Source: Candidatus Solincola tengchongensis (GTDB taxonomy: Bacteria > Actinomycetota > Geothermincolia > Geothermincolales > RBG-13-55-18). Taken from it: a stretch of DNA of 7,404 nucleotides. A program made the translations under genes and the position numbers. The stretch spans positions 1 to 7,404 of the forward strand of contig JACVJH010000101.1 in the NCBI GenBank assembly GCA_015711895.1, in the 5' to 3' direction. Position 1 is the first letter of the stretch. Each line of letters opens with the position of its first letter. The notes beneath the pieces are model-generated. The model saw nothing but the letters and a program-made list of their open reading frames with translations. It was not told where the DNA came from and did not search any database. Below, in pieces: positions 1-4,823 of this stretch.

Positions 1-63
1 GGAGACCCCTGGGTCAAGGACGTCCTTAAAGCTCTTGCGGGATACGAGAGGATAGCGTGTTGA
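1..63 (+). CDS. C-terminal end of an upstream gene (partial, unidentified)
   Basis: Frame 1 is open from the window edge for 20 codons and ends in TGA at 61-63. The codons look coding-like (GAC, GTC, AAG, GAG, GCG). The peptide contains a plausible helix, reading about VKDVLKALAGYERI. The other two forward frames stop within the same stretch. There is too little sequence to name a family. It would end about 60 bases before the promoter at 122-149, and no convincing terminator lies between them. It could equally be non-coding. Confidence 0.4.
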   Translation, partial: GDPWVKDVLKALAGYERIAC

Positions 64-107
64 GGTTTTGTCGGGATGAGGTGCCTACTTTTTGTAGACA
101 GCAACCC

Positions 108-131
108 TTGACGCCCCGAGGTTGACGCCCC
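108..131 (+). repeat. Direct repeat TTGACGCCCC, two copies 14 bases apart
   Basis: TTGACGCCCC occurs exactly at 108-117 and at 122-131. The second copy supplies the -35 box of the promoter at 122-149. The first could be a duplicated -35 box or half of a direct-repeat activator or repressor site. The spacing of 14 bases is not a whole number of helical turns, which weakens the operator reading. Confidence 0.55.
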
Positions 132-149
132 AATGCGCAGGGCTATAAT
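122..149 (+). promoter_or_regulatory. Sigma-70-type promoter of the fluoride-riboswitch operon
   Basis: A -35 box TTGACG (122-127) and a perfect -10 box TATAAT (144-149) are separated by 16 bases. Transcription should start around 155-157. That gives a leader of about 120 nt which includes a small hairpin, the fluoride aptamer and its terminator before the ATG at 275. The -35 lies in the second copy of a 10-base direct repeat (TTGACGCCCC at 108-117 and 122-131). Confidence 0.8.
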
Positions 150-160
150 CGAAAAGGATG

Positions 161-180
161 CCGCCTTCGAACGGAGGCGG
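161..180 (+). other. Leader hairpin preceding the fluoride aptamer
   Basis: Bases 161-168 pair with 173-180 to form an 8-bp stem, including one T-G wobble, closed by a GAAC tetraloop. It begins about 5 nt after the predicted transcription start and ends 7 nt before aptamer stem P1. It is not part of the fluoride riboswitch consensus. It may stabilise the 5' end of the mRNA or help the aptamer fold. No function is shown by the sequence. Confidence 0.55.
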
Positions 181-187
181 AAGAGAC

Positions 188-233
188 GGCGATGAAGCTC
201 GCCCTTTGCCCCGGTGGGGCTGATAGCTTCTAC
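188..233 (+). ncRNA. Fluoride riboswitch aptamer (crcB motif)
   Basis: This RNA senses fluoride through three Mg2+ ions held by backbone phosphates. Stem P1 is GGCG (188-191) with CGCC (200-203). Stem P3 is GCCCC (208-212) with GGGGC (216-220) around a GGT loop. The pseudoknot pairs GAAGCT (194-199) with AGCTTC (225-230). The conserved elements GGCGATG, CGCC, GGGCTGAT and CTAC are all present in order and spacing. Compared with the Thermotoga petrophila aptamer as I remember it, the pseudoknot sequence differs but all six pairs are kept, including a C-G pair replaced by T-A. The linker 204-207 is CTTT. The usual targets of this class are fluoride exporters such as CrcB/Fluc. Here the next gene is a dynamin-like GTPase. 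Confidence 0.93.
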
Positions 234-258
234 CGCGTAGGTAGGAGCTTTTCTTATT
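225..258 (+). terminator. Riboswitch expression platform: intrinsic terminator
   Basis: AGCTTCTACC (225-234) pairs with GGTAGGAGCT (240-249) to give a 10-bp stem with one wobble and a GCGTA loop. A T-rich tract follows through 258. The left arm contains the 3' strand of the aptamer pseudoknot (225-230), so aptamer and terminator are mutually exclusive. Fluoride binding should hold 225-230 in the pseudoknot, block the terminator and let transcription continue. This is the transcriptional ON logic known for other fluoride riboswitches. Confidence 0.88.
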
Positions 259-274
259 AGGCAGGTGAGACAGG

Positions 275-2056
275 ATGAATTCGTACAAGGAGATCCGCGA
301 ATCCCTCATAGCCATCATCCAGGATCTGGAAACGAGTACCACTTACCCCGTTTCCGGGACGCTCCGCGAGGGACTGGGAGAGGTGAGGCGGAAGCTGGAG
401 GCGGAGAACTTCCACATTGTGGTCATGGGGCAGTTCAAGCGGGGCAAGACCACTTTCATCAACAGTCTCCTGGGGGCGGAGGTCCTCCCCAGTTCGGTGG
501 TGCCCCTCACCTCCATCAACACCGTTATTCGCTATGGGGAAAAGCTGGGGGCAACGGTTCACTTTCTGGACGGGGGAGTGAAGGAAATAGCGGCTGACGC
601 CCTTCCGGATTTCGTGACCGAGAAGGGAAACCCGGAGAACCGCCTGAGGGTGAGATACGTAGAGGTCCACTACCCCTCACCTTTCCTGAGGGACGGGGTA
701 TCTCTGGTGGACACACCGGGAACCGGTTCCACCTATCTCCACAACGACGAAACGGCGTATTCCTTCCTGGAGCACGCGGACGCGGTCATCTTCATGCTCT
801 CGGCGGACCCGCCGGTGAGTCGCTCCGAACTGGAGTTCCTCCACCGCATACGGAGCAGCGTCCGCAAGGTCTTCTTCGTCCAGAACAAGGTCGATTATCT
901 GGGGAGCGAGGACCTCGATGAGTCCCTGGCCTTCAACCACAGGGTCATCTCGGAGGCCGTGGACCTCGAGGAGGTGGTGATCCACCCCCTTTCGGCAAAG
1001 ACGGCCCTCAAGGCGGCCGTGGCGGGGGACGCGGCACTGCTTGAAAGGAGTGGCCTTCCGGGATTCACGGCCGTGCTGGAGAAGTTCCTGATGAGGGAAA
1101 AGGGGAGGTTGCTGCTGGAATCCTGCGCCAGGAAACTCAGGAGGCTGCTGGAGGATGAATACGCCTCCCTGGAGCTGGAGTTCGCGCTTCTCAAACATCC
1201 CCTTGAGGAGCTGGAGGGGAAGGTGAAATCCTTCCGGGAGCAGATGGGGTCGATAAGCAGGGAACGTGAGGAGGTCCGTTTTCTCATCCGTGGGGATCAC
1301 GAACGCCTGATCAAGGAGTCGCTGGACGAGGAGGTGGAGCGCTTCAGGAGGGGGCAGACGGAGCCTCTGCTGGAGCGCTTCGACGCCTTCCTGGAGAGGA
1401 ACGCAGCGCTCTCCGGCTCCGCCCTGAACGCGGCCCTCTCCGACTTCATCCGTACGGAGATAATGGAGACCTTCATCTCCTGGAGGCACACGCAGGAGGA
1501 ACGCCTCTCCCAGGCCTTCCGGTCCATGGCCAGCCTGTACATGGAGAAGGCCAATGCCATCGCCAACCGCATCCTGGAGATAGCCGGTGAGCATTTCGGC
1601 CTCACGCTTCCCCGCCTGGAGGCGGAGATCGTCCTGAGCGACGAGGGAGAGTTCTGGTTCAAGATGGAGGACCCCCTGACGGACCTGGAGGTGTTCATAG
1701 GGGCCTTGACCAACATGCTGCCCAGGGGCCTTTCCCGGCGCCTGATAAGGAAGAGGCGGAGGGAGGAGCTGCTGACCCTCTTCGACCGCCATTGCGGCAG
1801 GGTACGCTATGATTTCTTCCTCCGTCTCCAGAAGAGCGTGGGAGCCCTCTCCTACCGGGTGGACGAGGTGATACAAGGGACGCTTGAAGCCATCGAGAGG
1901 GGGATAGAGAAAGCCCTGGGCGAAATCCGTGAAGGGGCGGAGGCGCTCCAGGCGGTGCAGGATGAGCTGGCGGAGAAGCGGAGAGCCTTGACGGAGGCAA
2001 GGAACAGGCTGGAAAAGGTGATGGGGCAGATCGCCTCGGAGCCCCGCGCATCCTGA
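275..2056 (+). CDS. Dynamin-family GTPase under fluoride-riboswitch control
   Basis: This is a 593-residue large GTPase of the bacterial dynamin-like type, predicted to bind and remodel or repair the inner membrane in a GTP-dependent way. The GTPase motifs are clear: P-loop GQFKRGKTT (52-60), G2 Thr in VVPLTS (about 79), G3 DTPG (146-149), G4 NKVD (204-207) and SAK (240-242). The remainder is largely helical. A hydrophobic stretch at 471-486 followed by a basic cluster (488-497, SRRLIRKRRR) could be the membrane-inserting paddle tip. A coiled coil lies at about 545-585. The length is normal for single-module bacterial dynamins. The start is supported by AGGTGA (263-268) 6 nt upstream and by its position just after the riboswitch terminator. 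I do not recognise a specific named family member. The physiological role and the reason for fluoride control are inference. Confidence 0.93.
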   Translation: MNSYKEIRESLIAIIQDLETSTTYPVSGTLREGLGEVRRKLEAENFHIVVMGQFKRGKTTFINSLLGAEVLPSSVVPLTSINTVIRYGEKLGATVHFLDGGVKEIAADALPDFVTEKGNPENRLRVRYVEVHYPSPFLRDGVSLVDTPGTGSTYLHNDETAYSFLEHADAVIFMLSADPPVSRSELEFLHRIRSSVRKVFFVQNKVDYLGSEDLDESLAFNHRVISEAVDLEEVVIHPLSAKTALKAAVAGDAALLERSGLPGFTAVLEKFLMREKGRLLLESCARKLRRLLEDEYASLELEFALLKHPLEELEGKVKSFREQMGSISREREEVRFLIRGDHERLIKESLDEEVERFRRGQTEPLLERFDAFLERNAALSGSALNAALSDFIRTEIMETFISWRHTQEERLSQAFRSMASLYMEKANAIANRILEIAGEHFGLTLPRLEAEIVLSDEGEFWFKMEDPLTDLEVFIGALTNMLPRGLSRRLIRKRRREELLTLFDRHCGRVRYDFFLRLQKSVGALSYRVDEVIQGTLEAIERGIEKALGEIREGAEALQAVQDELAEKRRALTEARNRLEKVMGQIASEPRAS

Positions 2057-2067
2057 CCCGAGCCGGG

Positions 2068-2096
2068 TTGTGCGGCGGGGGATAAAGGCTTAAACT
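2068..2096 (+). promoter_or_regulatory. Possible weak promoter before the small membrane protein gene
   Basis: TTGTGC (2068-2073) and TAAACT (2091-2096) are 17 bases apart in the 107-base gap after the GTPase gene. Match to consensus is modest (about 3/6 and 4/6). If it is active, the small membrane protein and the FAD oxidoreductase could be expressed without fluoride. If it is not, both depend on read-through from the riboswitch operon. No terminator is evident between the GTPase stop and this point. Confidence 0.3.
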
Positions 2097-2163
2097 TCCC
2101 TTGGACGCCTACCCACATGAAGGCGCGCCCTGGGAGGGGTACCGGGGATTCGGGAGGTAAGCA

Positions 2164-2334
2164 ATGGAACCAGGTTCCGTGACCCGCGGGCGCGCTGCAC
2201 TCCTGGCCATCACTCTGGCCGCTGGCCTCGTTGTAGGGTTCGTGCTGGCCTTCAGGCTGGACGAGGAGGCCCGCCGCAGATTGCGTAAAACCATCTTCGA
2301 GCTCCGCGAGTTACCTTTCCGGGTGTTCCTCTAG
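2164..2334 (+). CDS. Small single-pass membrane protein, YtxH-like
   Basis: This 56-residue ORF starts at ATG 2164 behind a strong GGAGGT (2153-2158) with 5-nt spacing. A short basic N-terminus (Arg8, Arg10) precedes one hydrophobic segment at about residues 11-30 (ALLAITLAAGLVVGFVLAF). A charged amphipathic tail of about 26 residues follows, with DEEARRRLRK and an LPF near the end. This layout, a glycine-containing helix then a charged helix, resembles the YtxH family of small envelope proteins, but the resemblance is architectural only. Its stop codon TAG (2332-2334) lies inside the ribosome binding site of the next gene, which implies translational coupling to the FAD oxidoreductase. It could serve as a membrane anchor for a neighbouring product. 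Confidence 0.75.
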   Translation: MEPGSVTRGRAALLAITLAAGLVVGFVLAFRLDEEARRRLRKTIFELRELPFRVFL

Positions 2335-2340
2335 GGGGTG
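2333..2340 (+). promoter_or_regulatory. Ribosome binding site deciding the start of the FAD oxidoreductase
   Basis: AGGGGGTG (2333-2340) lies 6 nt before ATG 2347. A longer reading from GTG 2338 would place the start inside this site and has no good site of its own, so ATG 2347 is preferred. The site overlaps the upstream TAG stop. Confidence 0.7.
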
Positions 2341-2346
2341 GCGGGC

Positions 2347-3894
2347 ATGTCCGATAGGTACGACGTCATCGTGGTGGGCGCCGGGGTGAGCGGGCTGACC
2401 GCGGCGTCTCTGCTCTCCAAGCACGGGCTGCGCGTGGCGGTACTGGAGCGCCTGGAAAGGCTAGGTGGTTGCTGTTCCAATTACGACGTCAACGGGTTCC
2501 GCCCCGAGGTGGGAGCCATCTTCGTCATCGGGCACGAGTTCTATTACAAGCTCTTCGAGCTCCTGGACCTGCGCCTGGAGGATTACCTGGACTGGAAGGT
2601 CATAGACCCGGTCTATCACGTGTACTTCGAGGACGGGAGCGCTTACCCGCTCCCCAGGGACATCGACGCCATGGCCGAGGTGGTGCGGAGTATCTCGCCG
2701 GGCGACGTGGACGGTTATTACCGTTACTGCCGGGAGATGGGCAAACTCTTCGATGCCTACCTGGCCTTCGTGCGCCGCCCCCTCCCCGCGCTGCAGGACC
2801 TGACAAAGATTACCAGTCTGGCCCGCCTGGCCGCCAACCGGGAGCTTCTCTACGCCCTGCCCGTGAACCTGAAGCTCCTTTTCAGGAACATGGACCGCTG
2901 CGTGCGCGACTATTTCCGCCACCCGCGCCTCCAGCTCATGTTCGGTTGGGAGAACCTCTACGCCGGGCTCCCCGCCCACCGCTGCACCGGGCTCTTCACC
3001 ATGATGGCCCACATGGGGCGCATGGGTTATTACTACCCCCGCGGGGGCATGATAGCCATACCCACGGCCCTGGCCCGCATCGCCGAGGGGTTCGGGGCGG
3101 AGGTGCGCCTGGGAGCCGAGGTCGAAAGCCTGATCATCAAGGGGGGCGAGGCGCGGGGGGTGAGGCTTACCGACGGCACCGCCCTCACCTCCAGGGTGGT
3201 AGTGTCCACGGCACATTCCAGGGTGACCTATCTCAAACTGGTAGGCGAGGAGAACCTCCCCTCCTGGGCGGCGCGGACCGTGCGCAGGCAGCCCTGTTCC
3301 ATACCCGCGCCCCTCATCCACATGGGGCTCTCCAGGAAGCTCGAGGGCATCCGCGCGCACATGTCCCTGGTGGCCAACCCCAGGGAGCAAGTGGACAACA
3401 TCTGGGTGGATTACTACGACCGCGGCCTCCTCTACCGACCGGCGGACGGCGCCTACCTGCTGGTGTGCCCCACCTTCGACGATCCCGGCCTGGCGCCCGA
3501 GGGGAAGGACGTCCTCTCCGTCTTCTACATCGCCCCCTACCGGCTCCGCTACCACGACTGGGACCGCATCGCCGAGGAGTGGGCCTGGGAGGTGGTGCGC
3601 TTCCTGGACGGGCGGTGCCTGCCGGGCCTGGCGGATGCCGTGGAGTGGCTGGATTCCGTGCCCCCCACGGAGCTCGAGAGGCGGCTTAATGTGGCCGAGG
3701 GAGCCTTTTTCGGCATCGAGATGAGCCTCACCAACCTGGGGCCTTTCCGGCCCAATTACCGATCCCGGCTGGTGCCCCGACTCTATCTGGCAGGCCAGTG
3801 CACCAACCCCGGGCTGGGGGTGCCGGGGGCCATGATATCCGGTGTCGCTGACGCGGCCGTAATCCTCAACGACTGGAACCGGCGGCTGCGTTGA
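2347..3894 (+). CDS. FAD-dependent oxidoreductase, phytoene desaturase (CrtI) / carotenoid isomerase type
   Basis: This 515-residue flavoprotein probably oxidises, desaturates or isomerises a hydrophobic polyene or lipid at the membrane. It has an N-terminal Rossmann dinucleotide-binding fold with GAGVSGL (11-17), the ribose-binding acidic residue Glu34 and LGG (39-41). The middle contains the family-typical YYPRGGM segment (229-235), followed by a beta-strand block ending in VVVSTAH (284-290). The C-terminal FAD motif is LYLAGQCTNPGLGVPGAMIS (479-498). These match the CrtI/CrtN/CrtISO/RetSat superfamily, and the length of about 500 is usual. No phytoene synthase or other carotenoid gene is nearby, so the substrate cannot be named. 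The ATG at 2347 is chosen over GTG 2338 because of the ribosome binding site. It is coupled to the small membrane protein upstream. Confidence 0.9.
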   Translation: MSDRYDVIVVGAGVSGLTAASLLSKHGLRVAVLERLERLGGCCSNYDVNGFRPEVGAIFVIGHEFYYKLFELLDLRLEDYLDWKVIDPVYHVYFEDGSAYPLPRDIDAMAEVVRSISPGDVDGYYRYCREMGKLFDAYLAFVRRPLPALQDLTKITSLARLAANRELLYALPVNLKLLFRNMDRCVRDYFRHPRLQLMFGWENLYAGLPAHRCTGLFTMMAHMGRMGYYYPRGGMIAIPTALARIAEGFGAEVRLGAEVESLIIKGGEARGVRLTDGTALTSRVVVSTAHSRVTYLKLVGEENLPSWAARTVRRQPCSIPAPLIHMGLSRKLEGIRAHMSLVANPREQVDNIWVDYYDRGLLYRPADGAYLLVCPTFDDPGLAPEGKDVLSVFYIAPYRLRYHDWDRIAEEWAWEVVRFLDGRCLPGLADAVEWLDSVPPTELERRLNVAEGAFFGIEMSLTNLGPFRPNYRSRLVPRLYLAGQCTNPGLGVPGAMISGVADAAVILNDWNRRLR

Positions 3895-3912
3895 GGGCCC
3901 TTGGCGGGGAAG

Positions 3913-3926
3913 CGGGCGGTAGCCCG
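3913..3926 (+). other. Short GC hairpin after the FAD oxidoreductase gene
   Basis: CGGGC (3913-3917) pairs with GCCCG (3922-3926) around a GGTA loop, directly before the tetR -35 box. There is no T-tract, so it is at best a weak transcription barrier or an mRNA 3'-end stabiliser for the upstream gene. Confidence 0.35.
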
Positions 3927-3927
3927 G

Positions 3928-3956
3928 TTGACTTGAGAGGCGGCTCCGGATAAAGT
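3928..3956 (+). promoter_or_regulatory. Promoter of the tetR gene (predicted leaderless transcript)
   Basis: TTGACT (3928-3933) and TAAAGT (3951-3956) are separated by the ideal 17 bases. The expected transcription start, about 7 nt after the -10 box, is the A of ATG 3963. This agrees with the absence of a ribosome binding site at the right distance upstream. The nearest purine-rich GAGAGG is more than 20 nt away. Confidence 0.7.
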
Positions 3957-3972
3957 AATGACATGTCAGTTC
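3957..3972 (+). promoter_or_regulatory. Candidate TetR operator over the tetR start
   Basis: A perfect 10-base palindrome, TGACATGTCA (3959-3968), is centred on the predicted transcription start and start codon of tetR, with partial symmetry further out. A repressor bound here would block initiation, the usual arrangement for TetR autoregulation. A related 12-base element, GACGAGTCAGTT (4779-4790), lies in front of the acyl-CoA dehydrogenase pair. Confidence 0.5.
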
Positions 3973-4625
3973 CAAAAAGAAGGATGAAGGCTTCCGAACG
4001 CCGTGAGCATATCCTGCGCAGCGCCGCCAAGGTGTTCTCCAGAAAGGGGTACCGCCTTTCCTCGGTCTCGGACATCGTGGAGGAATCCTCCATCGGACGC
4101 GGGACCTTCTACCTCTATTTCGAATCCAAGCGGGACATCTTCAGAGAGCTCATCGAGGCCTATTTCCAGGGCTACGCGGAGGTGCTGGAGGAGAATCACC
4201 GGCGGCTGGTGGAGGCCCTCTCCGGGAAGGGAAGGGTCCTGCGCACCTGGAGGGACAACATGGCCCGAGTCCTGCGCTATCACAGCGAGAACCCCGACCT
4301 CACCAGCATCGTCTACCGCGAGGCGCTGGGGAGGGACGAGGATTTCTCGGAGCGCGTGGAGGAGCTCTCCCTCCTGGCCAGGCAATGGCTCCGGGAGGAG
4401 TTCCGATTGATGTCCCAGAAGGGGATGATGCGGGATTGCGACATAGAGGTGGTGACCTCCATAGTCATGGGGTCCACCGTCTACCTCATAATGGAGCACC
4501 TGCTCAAGGGCAACGGGATGGACGTCGACGAGTTGGCGGACACCATCGTGGAATACCACATCAGAGCCCTCATTCCGGCGGAAGGGGACGTGGGGCGCGC
4601 CTTGCGCAGCGCCCTGAGACCGTGA
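3963..4625 (+). CDS. TetR-family transcriptional regulator
   Basis: This 220-residue one-component repressor has a DNA-binding TetR_N domain at about residues 12-60. It carries the diagnostic pattern ILRSAAKVFSRKGY (17-30), a helix-turn-helix across 34-53 and the recognition region GRGTFYLYFESK (45-56). The helical C-terminal part (about 65-205) should bind a small ligand and form a dimer. The basic N-terminus (PKRRMK) may add minor-groove contacts. It sits immediately upstream of two acyl-CoA dehydrogenase genes. TetR proteins in such positions commonly respond to acyl-CoAs (for example FadR of Bacillus, KstR and KstR2 of mycobacteria), so an acyl-CoA ligand is a reasonable inference. ATG 3963 fits a leaderless start. 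An in-frame ATG at 3984 has AGAAGG too close to serve it. Confidence 0.93.
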   Translation: MSVPKRRMKASERREHILRSAAKVFSRKGYRLSSVSDIVEESSIGRGTFYLYFESKRDIFRELIEAYFQGYAEVLEENHRRLVEALSGKGRVLRTWRDNMARVLRYHSENPDLTSIVYREALGRDEDFSERVEELSLLARQWLREEFRLMSQKGMMRDCDIEVVTSIVMGSTVYLIMEHLLKGNGMDVDELADTIVEYHIRALIPAEGDVGRALRSALRP

Positions 4626-4732
4626 TGAGGCCCTTCCTAAAGAGCGCGTTTTAAGGTAAGGTCGTCGAAAAGCCATAGGTTTCTCCGAGAGGAGGTGGAG
4701 AGAGGAAAGGAAGGCGGACGAGAGTGCGACCG

Positions 4733-4770
4733 GGAAAGGCCGGTGGTGGCGGACACGTTCGGCCTTTTCC
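4733..4770 (+). other. Stem-loop in the leader of the acyl-CoA dehydrogenase operon
   Basis: GGAAAGGCCG (4733-4742) pairs with CGGCCTTTTCC (4760-4770) with a single bulged base and a 17-nt loop. It lies about 54 nt before the first dehydrogenase ATG and about 107 nt after the tetR stop. It is not followed by a T-tract, so a classical terminator is unlikely. It may be an mRNA stabiliser or an attenuator element between tetR and the dehydrogenases. The rest of the 4626-4823 gap holds a purine-rich run (about 4686-4723) but no gene. Confidence 0.4.
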
Positions 4771-4778
4771 GCAGCCGG

Positions 4779-4790
4779 GACGAGTCAGTT
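4779..4790 (+). promoter_or_regulatory. Candidate second TetR operator before the acyl-CoA dehydrogenases
   Basis: GACGAGTCAGTT (4779-4790) matches GACATGTCAGTT at the tetR start (3960-3971) in 10 of 12 bases. Both have the symmetric core GAC-NN-GTC. It ends 33 nt before the dehydrogenase ATG, suitable for repression by blocking elongation or initiation. I could not place a convincing promoter around it. Confidence 0.4.
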
Positions 4791-4809
4791 GTGGCAGCCG
4801 GAAAGAAGT

Positions 4810-4818
4810 AAGGGGTGA
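4810..4818 (+). promoter_or_regulatory. Ribosome binding site deciding the start of the first acyl-CoA dehydrogenase
   Basis: AAGGGGTGA (4810-4818) lies 5 nt before ATG 4824. The alternative in-frame GTG at 4815 is inside this site, so the ATG is preferred. Confidence 0.7.
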
Positions 4819-4823
4819 AGCGT

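Noticed and set aside
84..97. Small CTAC-TTTTT-GTAG hairpin after the partial upstream gene
   Set aside because: The stem is only four base pairs with the T run in the loop, so it does not form a terminator.
677..1876. 399-codon open frame on the minus strand opposite the GTPase
   Set aside because: It is a shadow of the dynamin-like gene, with no plausible domain on the minus strand.
2117..2182. 21-codon ORF starting before the small membrane protein gene
   Set aside because: It has no ribosome binding site and a Gly/Arg-rich random-looking peptide, and it overlaps the better-supported ORF at 2164.
2461..3975. 504-codon open frame on the minus strand opposite the FAD oxidoreductase
   Set aside because: It lies exactly antisense to a gene with clear FAD motifs. 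Its translation is His/Pro/Gly-rich with no domain pattern, as expected from the complement of GC-rich codons.
4624..4653. Nine-codon ORF overlapping the tetR stop (TGATG)
   Set aside because: It is very short and has no ribosome binding site. It could be a leader peptide, but nothing supports that.
4649..4682. Possible promoter for the dehydrogenase operon around TTAAGG and CATAGG
   Set aside because: Both boxes match consensus poorly, and several equally weak alternatives exist in the same AT-richer patch.
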